From Candidatus Pacearchaeota archaeon (GTDB taxonomy: Archaea; Nanobdellota; Nanobdellia; Pacearchaeales; UBA284), in the NCBI GenBank assembly GCA_023511755.1, contig JAIMAW010000005.1, positions 1 through 17,279 of the forward strand: 17,279 nt of DNA, read 5' to 3'. How positions within the stretch are numbered: the stretch's first letter is position 1; every line of letters starts with the position of its first letter. Both the position numbers and the translations under genes were made by a program. The notes beneath the pieces are model-generated. The model saw only the letters and a list, made by a program, of their open reading frames with translations. It was not told the DNA's origin and did not search any database. Shown here piece by piece: positions 1 to 6,862 of this stretch.

Positions 1-93
1 AAAGCCTTGTTAATCTATTGTTTTATCTCTTTAAATACATTATGTCATTTTTTTATAATCTTTGTTTAATATATTTTTGGGCAACAGAAAGAC

Positions 94-103
94 ATTTAAA
101 ATT
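94..103 (+). promoter_or_regulatory. TATA box of the M16 peptidase operon
   Basis: ATTTAAAATT lies with its centre about 25 nt upstream of the ATG at 123. That is the usual archaeal distance from TATA centre to transcription start, so the message probably begins at or next to the ATG and is leaderless. No Shine-Dalgarno sequence precedes this ATG, which agrees. Another AT-rich stretch further upstream (65-77) would give a leader without a ribosome-binding site. Confidence 0.6.
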
Positions 104-122
104 AAGAAGACAATTCCCCCTC

Positions 123-1316
123 ATGGTAGAGCTTTATAAAGCCTTGCTTGAGAACGGCATAACGCTTTTGTTCGAAAAAAGAAGTCTGCCTGTCGTGGCG
201 ATTATGGTCGCTACGAAAGCTGGAGCAGCTTATGAGAACGAGAAAAGCAAAGGCATAGCCCACTTTACAGAGCACATGCTTTTCAAAGGCTCAAAAACAA
301 GAAGCCAAAAAGAAATTTCTTCGACAATAGAGAAGGCAGGGGGGATCCTTAATGGCTTTACAGCAGAGCAGATAACAGCCTACTGGTGCAAAATGCCTTC
401 GAGACATGCTTCATTGGGGGCCGAGATAATTTTTGATATGTTCTCTAATCCCAAATTTGATGCAAAGGAACTAGAAAAGGAAAAGGGAGTGATTACTTCT
501 GAGATAAACAGAAAACATGATCTGCCAGCTCATTTTCTATTTGATAAAGTCAAGGAGTTGCTTTACAAGAAGCCTTTTGCATTATCCGTTCTTGGCAGCG
601 AGAAAAGCATTACGAGTTTTAATAGGGCTAATTTTGTTGATTGGCATAATTTTTATGGCTCAGAAAATACTATTGTAACGATAGTTGGCAATACAGACAT
701 CAATGAAATCGAGAAATTAGCTAGAAAAATAATGCCTTGCCATTGTAAAATTCCAAAAGTTAATATAGTTCCTTTGAACAAAAACCAAGAATTTATTGAA
801 AAAAGAAAAGATATTGACCAGGCACATCTTGTCTTGGCCTTCAATGCTCCTAAACTAAGCTCTAAAGAAAGATACTCTGCAGAAATATTCAACTCGATTT
901 TAGGCCAAGGAATGTCTTCTTGGCTTTTTCAAGAAGTTAGAGAGAAAAGAGGATGGGCGTACACTATTAAAAGCTTTATCGAGGCGGAAAAGGATTATGG
1001 CCATTGTATAGTTTACGCTGGCATCGACAAGAATAATTTAAAAAAAGTTAAGGAAATTATTTTGAAAGAAATTATGAAATTCAAGGATTTAAATCCAAGA
1101 GATTTTGAGGAAGCTAAGGAGCAATGTATTGGGAATTGGCAAATAGATAGGGAAGACAGTGAGAAGACTGCAGCGGCGATAACATTTCAGGAAATTGCGA
1201 CTAAGGCCGAAGATTTTTACAGCTATGATAAAAAAATCTCTGAAGTTAAGTTGCAGGATGTTAAGGATGTAGCTAAAATCAAGAATTATGTTAGTGCAGC
1301 GGTTGTGCCAAAATAA
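123..1316 (+). CDS. M16 family zinc metallopeptidase (insulinase/processing-peptidase type)
   Basis: A 397-residue zinc peptidase of the single-chain M16B type (PqqL/MPP-beta-like), which normally cleaves peptides inside a clamshell formed by two such chains. The inverted zinc motif HFTEH is at residues 47-51 (HxxEH, with Glu50 as catalytic base). The third zinc ligand is probably Glu127 in the segment VITSEINR, at the usual distance of about 75 residues. The C-terminal half carries the conserved Arg-Tyr region (EKRGWAYTIKSF). The frame stays open upstream to position 18, but those 35 residues have no family similarity, and the ATG at 123 has a TATA box 25 nt ahead, so I start there. No signal peptide is seen with this start, so it is probably cytoplasmic. 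It heads a plus-strand operon; the arginase-family gene follows after 20 nt. Only one M16 gene is present, so it may act as a homodimer. Substrate unknown. Confidence 0.9.
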   Translation: MVELYKALLENGITLLFEKRSLPVVAIMVATKAGAAYENEKSKGIAHFTEHMLFKGSKTRSQKEISSTIEKAGGILNGFTAEQITAYWCKMPSRHASLGAEIIFDMFSNPKFDAKELEKEKGVITSEINRKHDLPAHFLFDKVKELLYKKPFALSVLGSEKSITSFNRANFVDWHNFYGSENTIVTIVGNTDINEIEKLARKIMPCHCKIPKVNIVPLNKNQEFIEKRKDIDQAHLVLAFNAPKLSSKERYSAEIFNSILGQGMSSWLFQEVREKRGWAYTIKSFIEAEKDYGHCIVYAGIDKNNLKKVKEIILKEIMKFKDLNPRDFEEAKEQCIGNWQIDREDSEKTAAAITFQEIATKAEDFYSYDKKISEVKLQDVKDVAKIKNYVSAAVVPK

Positions 1317-1322
1317 ATTTTT

Positions 1323-1328
1323 GAGGAG
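1323..1328 (+). promoter_or_regulatory. Shine-Dalgarno site for the arginase-family gene
   Basis: GAGGAG ends 8 nt before the ATG at 1337. It fixes the start of the second gene of the operon and shows that internal operon genes here use Shine-Dalgarno initiation, unlike the leaderless first gene. Confidence 0.75.
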
Positions 1329-1336
1329 AATAAGGA

Positions 1337-2083
1337 ATGTTAATTGTCAAGGTTCCGTTTATTAATGGTTTGGGCAAGACAAAAGGATGCGAGAAAACAC
1401 CAGAACTTTTACCAAAGATTTCGGTTAAAAGAGCGATTGATATCAAGGCGGATAACAGCAATATCAAAGAATCGCTGAATAGCATATATAGCGAGGGTCT
1501 CCGTCTATTGGAAAGAGAGGAAAGCCTTCTGTTCGTGGGTGGAGACCACGCGCTTTCATTCCCCTTGGTTCGAGCATTCCACGCAAAAAACAAGGATGGC
1601 GGATTAATTGTACTGGATGCTCATGCGGATTGTATGGCGCCTATGCCAGAGCCGACCCACGAAGAGTGGCTAAGGGCATTGATAGAACAAGGTTTCAATC
1701 CCAAAAATATAATTCTTGTTGGGCTAAGGAAAGTCGAGCCCGAGGAGGCGGAATTTCTGAAAAGCAAAGGGATAAATTGCTTTTGGATAGAAGAACTATC
1801 CCACGATTTCGAAGAAAGTGTTAATCTCCTTATGGAAGAAACGAGAAAATTTCCAGCAGTTTATCTTAGTATAGATATTGATGTTGTTGATCCCGCGTTT
1901 GCCCCCGCTACAGGATACCCCGAGCCTGGCGGTCTTAGTTCTAGAGAGGCGATATATCTTATACAGAGATTGAAACTACTAAAAAGCCTAAAAGCAGCAG
2001 ATCTCGTAGAAATCAATCCGGAAAAAGATTTAAATGGTCTAACGCTTAAGTTAGCATCAAGGATACTTGATGAATTCAGCTAA
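1337..2083 (+). CDS. Arginase/agmatinase-family ureohydrolase
   Basis: A 248-residue protein of the ureohydrolase fold, which hydrolyses guanidino compounds with a two-manganese centre. All metal ligands are visible: His71 in GGDHALSFP, Asp94, His96 and Asp98 in LDAHADC, and the two aspartates of SIDIDVVDP. The PATGYPEPGG segment that follows matches the family signature. Two things are unusual. The protein is shorter than typical agmatinases or arginases (about 290-320 residues), with a trimmed N-terminus. The SHG tripeptide after the DAHAD motif, which carries the general-base histidine in classical members, is replaced by PTHEEW. The substrate (agmatine, arginine or another guanidino or amidino compound) therefore cannot be assigned safely. 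A role in polyamine formation is the default guess. A strong Shine-Dalgarno site supports the ATG. It is cotranscribed with the M16 peptidase upstream and the half-MFS gene downstream. Confidence 0.88.
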   Translation: MLIVKVPFINGLGKTKGCEKTPELLPKISVKRAIDIKADNSNIKESLNSIYSEGLRLLEREESLLFVGGDHALSFPLVRAFHAKNKDGGLIVLDAHADCMAPMPEPTHEEWLRALIEQGFNPKNIILVGLRKVEPEEAEFLKSKGINCFWIEELSHDFEESVNLLMEETRKFPAVYLSIDIDVVDPAFAPATGYPEPGGLSSREAIYLIQRLKLLKSLKAADLVEINPEKDLNGLTLKLASRILDEFS

Positions 2084-2087
2084 AAAA

Positions 2088-2092
2088 GAGGA
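2088..2092 (+). promoter_or_regulatory. Shine-Dalgarno site deciding the start of the half-MFS gene
   Basis: GAGGA stands 10 nt before the ATG at 2103. It favours this start over ATGs at 2067 and 2070, which lie inside the end of the arginase-family gene and would add a charged 12-residue N-terminus. Confidence 0.6.
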
Positions 2093-2102
2093 AGCCAGAA
2101 AA

Positions 2103-2699
2103 ATGAACCGAACGCTTAAATTGTTAATTTTTTCCGATATATTTGTGTTGACCGGATTTGCTTTGATATCTCCAATTTTAGCGATTTTTATCAAAGAAAA
2201 TTTAGTTGGCGGCAGTATCGCTGCCGTCGGAATTGCTGCCGCAATCACGACCTTCTTGAGGTGCCTACTACAGCTTCTTTTCGCTTATATAGCAAAACCA
2301 CAGCATAGGTTCGCGATGGTGGTTGTCGGCACAGGTTTTATAGCAATCGTGCCTTTCATATACTTTTTTTCGACTCACGTTATCCATATTTATATCGCCG
2401 CTGCAGTTCATGGCTTTGGGGCGGGCTTGGCTAATCCAGCATGGTTTTCATTATTTGCCAACAATCTTGCCAGGGGCAAGAAAGGGTGGGAGTGGTCCAT
2501 ATACTCGAGCTCAGTCGGAATTGGCACTGCCACAGCCGCCTTTGTTGGCTCGCAACTTGCTTCGAGATTTGGCTTTGCTCCTGTTTTTATTGTTGTTGGC
2601 ATTTTGGCCTTGATTGGTTGCGGAATTTTATTAGGGCTTAGCAAAAATAAAAGGGATCACAAAACAAAAACAGTAAGTGCAAAAACAAAGCTGCACTAA
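2103..2699 (+). CDS. Half-length major facilitator superfamily (MFS) membrane protein
   Basis: A 198-residue, very hydrophobic protein with six predicted membrane helices (roughly residues 7-30, 36-61, 70-92, 95-118, 137-157 and 161-183). It resembles one six-helix half of an MFS transporter: glycine/alanine-rich helices, a conserved small-residue run around HGFGAGLANPAWF, and a short basic cytoplasmic tail. Full MFS transporters have twelve helices and about 400 residues. Here the frame ends cleanly with a stop, and ThpR begins 7 nt later, so no second half is encoded next to it. Either it works as a homodimer of halves or it is not a classical transporter. It lies 19 nt after the arginase-family gene with its own Shine-Dalgarno site. 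Substrate unknown; guanidines or polyamines would be a guess from the neighbour only. Confidence 0.75.
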   Translation: MNRTLKLLIFSDIFVLTGFALISPILAIFIKENLVGGSIAAVGIAAAITTFLRCLLQLLFAYIAKPQHRFAMVVVGTGFIAIVPFIYFFSTHVIHIYIAAAVHGFGAGLANPAWFSLFANNLARGKKGWEWSIYSSSVGIGTATAAFVGSQLASRFGFAPVFIVVGILALIGCGILLGLSKNKRDHKTKTVSAKTKLH

Positions 2700-2706
2700 C
2701 AACAGA

Positions 2707-3243
2707 ATGAGATGCTTTTTGGCTGTTGAATTGCCAGGAGAACTTAAGAAAGAACTGGCAAGAATACAAACCTTGATTACTGAAGCCAAGATGAAGTTTG
2801 TCGAGCAAGAAAATTTACATTTAACTTTAAAATTTCTTGGAGAGCTCTCTGATTTTCAAGTTAATAAAGTTAAGGAAGCTTTAAAACAAGTTAATTTTGA
2901 AAAATTTCGGGCAAATCTCGGCACAATAGGAGTTTTTCCTTCCCCAAATTTTGTTAGAGTTATCTGGGTTTCTTTGGAGCCATCAGAAAAAGTCAAGGAA
3001 TTGCATAATTTGATTGATACGGCTCTTGAAAAAGAAAAATTTCATGGCGACAAGGCCTTTGAAAGCCATATTACTTTGGCCAGAGTCAAATTTATCAAGA
3101 ATAAGCAAGAGTTTATCGAAAGATTGAAAGAGATAAAAGTCGAGCCAATCGAGTTTAAAGTCGAGAAATTTGTTTTGATGAAATCCATGCTAACAGAAAA
3201 AGGCCCGATTTACAAAAAAGTTAAGGAATATACTTTGAGTTAA
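2707..3243 (+). CDS. thpR: RNA 2',3'-cyclic phosphodiesterase (2H phosphoesterase, LigT/ThpR family)
   Basis: A 178-residue member of the 2H phosphoesterase family. Both catalytic HxT motifs are present: HLTLKFLG starting at His38 and HITLARVK starting at His121. The start MRCFLAVELP matches the family N-terminus, so I use the ATG at 2707 rather than an in-frame ATG ten codons upstream that lies inside the MFS gene. The archaeal and bacterial enzyme opens 2',3'-cyclic phosphates on RNA to 2'-phosphates and can join tRNA halves in vitro. The cell role is uncertain, with RNA repair or end processing likely. It is the last gene of the M16 operon. Its 3' end overlaps the convergent XPF-type nuclease gene by 23 bp, and a T7 run follows its stop. 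Confidence 0.92.
   Translation: MRCFLAVELPGELKKELARIQTLITEAKMKFVEQENLHLTLKFLGELSDFQVNKVKEALKQVNFEKFRANLGTIGVFPSPNFVRVIWVSLEPSEKVKELHNLIDTALEKEKFHGDKAFESHITLARVKFIKNKQEFIERLKEIKVEPIEFKVEKFVLMKSMLTEKGPIYKKVKEYTLS
3214..3219 (-). terminator. Oligo-T terminator candidate for the nuclease/cobA-side transcript
   Basis: On the minus strand a T6 run follows the stop codon of the nuclease gene directly. It lies inside the 3' end of the convergent thpR gene. Short T-runs of this kind terminate archaeal RNA polymerase. Confidence 0.35.
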
Positions 3244-3853
3244 TAATTTTTTTCATTATCTCTATTTTCTTTTTATTGATCTTAGCTTTTTCGAGTTGTT
3301 CTATTCTTGCGTTTATTATTGCTTTTATTGTTTTGAATTTTTTCAAAAGCATCTTGGCTGTCGCGGGGCCTATACCTGGGAAAGCTTCAAGTATAAACTG
3401 CTGTTGCTGAGCGAGATTGTAAGCTTTCTTTTTTGCCTTTAACGAAATTTCTTTCTTGCTTTGTTTCTGTCTTTTATCCAACAGAATTAAAAATTCTGCG
3501 GTATCTTGGGAATTTTTTGTCAAGATTATAGGTATGTTGAATTCTAGCACGATTGATAGCATCATACCTCTTATTGCGTTAGGATTTACTTTTCCGAATT
3601 CGTACAAAGGGTGATCATCCACTCCTTCTATAATGAGTAAGGCTTTTGGATATTGTTTCAATTCTTCTAGTTGTCGCAAAAGCCTTTTGTTTAACATCGA
3701 AGAAACAAAATCCTGCAAGGTTTTTCTTTCTATGGCTATATTGCCAACAACATAATCTGCAACTTCAAGTTGCTCAAGCTTAATTTCCTGTTTTCTTTCA
3801 ATAAGCTCTGAAACAATCATCGAATTTTTCTCTCTTTTGTCTACAATAATCAT
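3221..3853 (-). CDS. ERCC4/XPF-type structure-specific nuclease (Hef nuclease part)
   Basis: A 210-residue nuclease that cuts branched DNA such as forks and flaps. The N-terminal ERCC4 domain (about residues 1-130) shows Asp5, Asp33 and the catalytic signature IERKTLQD at 41-48 (the ERKxxxD motif). A C-terminal helix-hairpin-helix region (about 150-206) contains FPGIGPATAKMLLKKF and binds DNA. The size and order match the C-terminal third of euryarchaeal Hef, or the crenarchaeal XPF nuclease. No helicase is fused here; a Hef-type helicase is a separate gene at 6863-8395. No PCNA-binding motif is obvious at its C-terminus, which ends NSKYIP. The start ATG has a TATA element 25.5 nt upstream (3875-3882), so the message is probably leaderless. 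The promoter overlaps that of the divergent membrane protein gene at 3887. Confidence 0.92.
   Translation of the reverse strand: MIIVDKREKNSMIVSELIERKQEIKLEQLEVADYVVGNIAIERKTLQDFVSSMLNKRLLRQLEELKQYPKALLIIEGVDDHPLYEFGKVNPNAIRGMMLSIVLEFNIPIILTKNSQDTAEFLILLDKRQKQSKKEISLKAKKKAYNLAQQQQFILEAFPGIGPATAKMLLKKFKTIKAIINARIEQLEKAKINKKKIEIMKKIINSKYIP
3247..3253 (+). terminator. Oligo-T terminator candidate after thpR
   Basis: A T7 run starts 3 nt after the thpR stop codon and lies inside the end of the convergent nuclease gene. It would end the M16-arginase-MFS-thpR transcript. Confidence 0.4.
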
Positions 3854-3857
3854 AAAG

Positions 3858-3865
3858 TTTTAAAA
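3858..3865 (+). promoter_or_regulatory. TATA box of the 92-residue membrane protein gene
   Basis: TTTTAAAA has its centre 25.5 nt upstream of the ATG at 3887, pointing to a leaderless transcript. The element lies only 4 bp from the start codon of the divergent nuclease gene. Confidence 0.6.
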
Positions 3866-3874
3866 CAAGTTTTG

Positions 3875-3882
3875 CTTTTAAG
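3875..3882 (-). promoter_or_regulatory. TATA box of the XPF-type nuclease gene
   Basis: Read on the minus strand this is CTTAAAAG, with its centre 25.5 nt upstream of the nuclease ATG at 3853. It interleaves with the plus-strand TATA box at 3858-3865, so the two initiation complexes would collide. Confidence 0.5.
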
Positions 3883-3886
3883 ATTT

Positions 3887-4165
3887 ATGCTTGTTAAGAT
3901 ACTTGGCGTTTTTGATTTGTTGGTGGCCTTGGTTTTATTTGTTATGGCTATGAAGGTGTCCGTGTGGAGTTGGTTAATAATCCTATTGATAATAATCTTA
4001 GCAATAAAATCCTTGCCCTTTCTCCTAAATTTTTGTTTGGCGAGCATTATTGACGTAGCCGTGGCAATAGTGCTTTTGTTGAGTTTGTTTTTTAATATCA
4101 GCACTATACTCCTATTGCTCTCGTTTTTGGCAATCGCTCAAAAAGGAGTTTATAGTTTTCTTTAA
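3887..4165 (+). CDS. Small hydrophobic membrane protein, unknown function
   Basis: A 92-residue protein I do not recognise. It is almost entirely hydrophobic, with about four closely packed membrane segments (roughly residues 4-22, 24-43, 48-66 and 68-88) rich in Leu, Ile and Val. It has very few charged residues and no catalytic motif. The ATG at 3887 is chosen because a TATA element sits 25.5 nt ahead; a TTG five codons upstream is in frame but falls too close to that promoter. Its stop overlaps the stop of the convergent cobalamin adenosyltransferase gene by 3 bp. It is the only plus-strand gene within an otherwise minus-strand block of DNA repair, nucleotide and cofactor genes, and shares a 33 bp divergent promoter region with the nuclease. 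A corrinoid uptake component would be attractive here, but nothing in the sequence shows it. Confidence 0.7.
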   Translation: MLVKILGVFDLLVALVLFVMAMKVSVWSWLIILLIIILAIKSLPFLLNFCLASIIDVAVAIVLLLSLFFNISTILLLLSFLAIAQKGVYSFL

Positions 4166-4686
4166 TATTGGATGCCTTTCTTGCTCTCGAGTTTCTTGGG
4201 CATTTTTATCATGGAAATTTTATTGACGTAATCTGAAAGGTTGACTAGGCCTTTTGTCGCATGCCGGCCAGTAAGAACTATATCCATTCTTTTGTTTGAT
4301 TTTTGGATTTGTTTTATTGTATTAATAACTTGTTCTTCGTCTAGAAGTTTAAGGTATACAACAAGATTTATTTCATCAAGTATCAATAACTTTGGTTTTT
4401 CTTTTTTTACTATTTCTTGCGCAAAATTTAGGGCATTTTCTGTAAGTTCTCTGTCTTTTTTTGTTAGCTTTTTGAAACCATGCCATCCTTTACGGCCGAA
4501 CTGATAAATTTTATAATAATTTGAAATTCCTTTGAACTTTTGGAACTTGTACTCGCCAGTGTTTTTCCACCATTTCAAGAACTGGATTATTACAACTTTG
4601 TGCCCGTGGCCCAGGCTTCTCAATGCGAGGCCAAGAGCATTTGTTGTTTTGCCACCCCCTTCGCCAGTGTAAAGATAGATTGACAT
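4162..4686 (-). CDS. cobA: Corrinoid (cob(I)alamin) adenosyltransferase, CobA/BtuR/CobO type
   Basis: A 174-residue P-loop enzyme that transfers the adenosyl group of ATP to cobalt(I) corrinoids, forming adenosylcobalamin or its precursors. The Walker A segment TGEGGGKTT is at residues 7-15 and is typical of the CobA/BtuR family. The family-specific stretches LLILDEIN (Walker B) and VLTGRHA are also present. It lacks the longer N-terminal arm of bacterial BtuR (about 196 residues), as many archaeal members do. It lies 31 bp downstream of, and in the same direction as, the class II ribonucleotide reductase, which uses adenosylcobalamin. The two are probably one transcription unit, although a weak TATA-like stretch at 4715-4723 could give it its own start. 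No corrin ring synthesis genes are in view, so it probably works on scavenged corrinoid. Confidence 0.93.
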   Translation of the reverse strand: MSIYLYTGEGGGKTTNALGLALRSLGHGHKVVIIQFLKWWKNTGEYKFQKFKGISNYYKIYQFGRKGWHGFKKLTKKDRELTENALNFAQEIVKKEKPKLLILDEINLVVYLKLLDEEQVINTIKQIQKSNKRMDIVLTGRHATKGLVNLSDYVNKISMIKMPKKLESKKGIQY

Positions 4687-4717
4687 TTTATTTTTATTTG
4701 ATTTTATTATCTATATT

Positions 4718-6817
4718 TTAAATTGAACATTCCATGCAGGCTGAGCCGCCACTATAATGCAGTTCGGCCTTTGTAAGCTTTTTGCCTTTGCCAAGATATA
4801 AGACTTGCTCCGGCTTGCTTCCATATCTATAAATCGTGATTCCTTTGCATTTCAAGCGCCAGGCCAGCATAAAAATTTTCTTTATATCCTCTATTGTCGC
4901 ATTTTCCGACAAATTTACTGTTTTGCTTACTGCATTATCTGTATACTTTTGGAATGCTGCCTGCATCTTGACATGCCATTCTGGCGCAATATCTAGAGCA
5001 GTGACATAAACCCTTTTCATTTCTTGTGGCAACGTAGTTTTTTGTATCGAACCGTTAGAAGCTATTTTTCTGATGAGCTCTTCTGTGTAAAGATCTTTTT
5101 TGATAAGCTCCATTTGGAAATCATGATTTATTTCAATGAAACGCTTTTTTTCCATAATTTCACGAACATATGCTAAGGCGAATAATGGCTCTATGCCCGA
5201 GCTACAGCCGGCAATTATTGAAATAGAGCCAGTCGGAGCAATTGTTGTACAAGTAGCATTTCTCAAGCAAGGGACTTTACCTTTCCAAATGCTTTTCTCG
5301 AAATTAGGAAAGCTCCCTTTTTCTTTTGCTAGCGCAATGCTCGCTTTTCGCGCTTCTCTAGAAATAAACGACATTATTTTTTCTCCAAGTTTCAGAGCAT
5401 CGTCGGAGTTGTAAGGAATTCTGAGCTTGATTAATAAGTCGGCAAAGCCCATCACCCCTAGACCAATTTTTCTATTGGCCTTAGTTATCTTTTCTATCTC
5501 TCTCAGGGGATAATTATTCGCATCAATTACATTATCAAGAAAATGGACTGCGAGATGAACTACTTTTTTGAGCCTATCCCATTCTATTTTGTTATTGCTA
5601 ACAAACTTGCTCAAGTTTATCGAGCCAAGATTACATGACTCAAAGGGCAACAGCGGGACTTCGCCGCAAGGATTCGTTGTCTCTATTTTGCCTAGGGAAG
5701 GGGTTGGCTGTCTTCTGTTAATTTCATCTATTAATACTATCCCCGGGTCCCCTGTTTGCCAGGCGCATCTGCAGATTTCCCAAAATAGTTTTTTTGCACT
5801 AACTTTTGCGACAACTTGTTTTGTCCGAGGATTAATAAGTTTAAGCTCTCCTCCTCTCGATGCCGCTTCCAGGAAAGCGTCTGTAGCCGCTACGCTGATG
5901 TTGAAATTGCTTAGCTGTTTGCCTTTTTGTTTTGCAGATATGAACTCCTCGATATCGGGGTGGGTACAGTGCAATACAGCCATGTTCGCACCCCGCCTTT
6001 TTCCTCCTTGTTTAATTACCTCAGTTGTTGCGTCAAAAATCTTGATGAAGCTAACAGGGCCGCTTGCAACACCTTTTGTGCTTTTGACCACATCCCCTTT
6101 CGGCCTTAGCCTAGAGAAACTAAACCCGGTTCCACCACCAGATTGTTGTATTCTTGCCATGTTTTTTAGAGTAGTAAAAATAGACTCGAGACTGTCATCT
6201 ATTGGCAAGACAAAGCATGCGCTGAGCTGTCCGATCTTTGTACCGGCGTTCATCAAGGTTGGAGTGTTTGGCAAGAACTCCAAATTTTTCATCATCTCGA
6301 AGAACTCGAGCTCGATTTTTTCCACATCTTGTTTATATTTTGCATCTACTTTTGCTATTGCTTTTGCAATTCTTTTGAACATTTGCGTTGGTGTTTCAAT
6401 TATTTTCCCTTCATCATCCTTTAGAAGATAGCGTTCTTCTAGCACCTTAATAGCATTAGCACTGAATTTCATATCATCTTTTATATGGAAGAATTCTTTA
6501 ATTTCCCTTGCTAGATACCTCGAGCGCCGGTACAATGAGTAGAGTTTGAAAAGTCTAGCGTTATGTCTTTCTAATACCTCTTCTACAGTATTCTGGATTT
6601 GTTCTACTGTGGGGATCTTGTCTTCAAAAGTCTCAAGGCGCTCGTTTAGCAGGACAATAACTTCAGAGGTAAATTTTTTTGCCATCTCCTTGTCGTCATT
6701 TCCAAGGGCTTTCATTGCCTTGAGTATCGCGTTTGTAATCTTAATGGGATTGAAAGGTACTATAGAGTTATCTCTTTTTCTAACTCTCTTAAGAGCATTC
6801 TTGAACCTCTTTTTCAT
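4718..6817 (-). CDS. nrdJ: Adenosylcobalamin-dependent (class II) ribonucleoside-diphosphate reductase
   Basis: A 699-residue class II reductase that makes deoxyribonucleotides using a cobalamin-generated radical. An ATP-cone allosteric domain occupies about residues 8-105. The catalytic barrel follows: the first redox cysteine is in LSACFVLP, a glycine-rich loop reads QQSGGGTGFSFSRLRP, the thiyl-radical cysteine and catalytic Glu are in NPCGE, and the second redox cysteine is in ESCNLGSIN, 11 residues after the radical cysteine. The PTGSISII segment lies in the later barrel. The C-terminus ends in CMEC, the shuttle cysteine pair re-reduced by thioredoxin-like proteins. No tyrosyl-radical partner subunit and no intein are present. 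Adenosylcobalamin dependence is inferred from this layout and from the adenosyltransferase gene just downstream. I use the ATG at 6817 because a TATA box lies 24.5 nt before it; a TTG five codons upstream is less likely. Confidence 0.95.
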   Translation of the reverse strand: MKKRFKNALKRVRKRDNSIVPFNPIKITNAILKAMKALGNDDKEMAKKFTSEVIVLLNERLETFEDKIPTVEQIQNTVEEVLERHNARLFKLYSLYRRSRYLAREIKEFFHIKDDMKFSANAIKVLEERYLLKDDEGKIIETPTQMFKRIAKAIAKVDAKYKQDVEKIELEFFEMMKNLEFLPNTPTLMNAGTKIGQLSACFVLPIDDSLESIFTTLKNMARIQQSGGGTGFSFSRLRPKGDVVKSTKGVASGPVSFIKIFDATTEVIKQGGKRRGANMAVLHCTHPDIEEFISAKQKGKQLSNFNISVAATDAFLEAASRGGELKLINPRTKQVVAKVSAKKLFWEICRCAWQTGDPGIVLIDEINRRQPTPSLGKIETTNPCGEVPLLPFESCNLGSINLSKFVSNNKIEWDRLKKVVHLAVHFLDNVIDANNYPLREIEKITKANRKIGLGVMGFADLLIKLRIPYNSDDALKLGEKIMSFISREARKASIALAKEKGSFPNFEKSIWKGKVPCLRNATCTTIAPTGSISIIAGCSSGIEPLFALAYVREIMEKKRFIEINHDFQMELIKKDLYTEELIRKIASNGSIQKTTLPQEMKRVYVTALDIAPEWHVKMQAAFQKYTDNAVSKTVNLSENATIEDIKKIFMLAWRLKCKGITIYRYGSKPEQVLYLGKGKKLTKAELHYSGGSACMECSI

Positions 6818-6837
6818 AATTGAATTAGACAATAGGA

Positions 6838-6845
6838 TTTTAAAA
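6838..6845 (-). promoter_or_regulatory. TATA box of the ribonucleotide reductase gene
   Basis: TTTTAAAA (read on the minus strand) has its centre 24.5 nt upstream of the ATG at 6817. It gives nrdJ-cobA a promoter separate from the helicase gene that ends at 6863, and predicts a leaderless message. Confidence 0.6.
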
Positions 6846-6862
6846 ATGTTTAGAATTGGCGC

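Noticed and set aside
18..122. N-terminal extension of the M16 peptidase that could be a signal or membrane anchor (hydrophobic MFYLFKYIMSFFYNLCLIYFW).
   Set aside because: The stretch lies upstream of a TATA box 25 nt before the ATG at 123, has no Shine-Dalgarno site, and the family core starts right after the later ATG. A membrane-anchored form remains possible but is less likely.
2641..2706. Possible frameshift truncating a full 12-helix MFS transporter.
   Set aside because: After the stop codon the next DNA encodes ThpR in another frame with no trace of MFS helices, so there is no hidden second half.
5568..6431. Long open frame of 287 codons on the plus strand opposite nrdJ.
   Set aside because: It lies wholly inside the clearly conserved ribonucleotide reductase on the other strand, has no recognisable motif, and is Ser/Leu/Phe-rich, as expected for antisense translation of a Lys/Glu-rich gene.
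4718..6817. Possible intein in the ribonucleotide reductase, a common site of inteins in archaea.
   Set aside because: The radical-cysteine, redox-cysteine and PTGS regions are contiguous at normal spacing, and the length is that of an uninterrupted class II enzyme.
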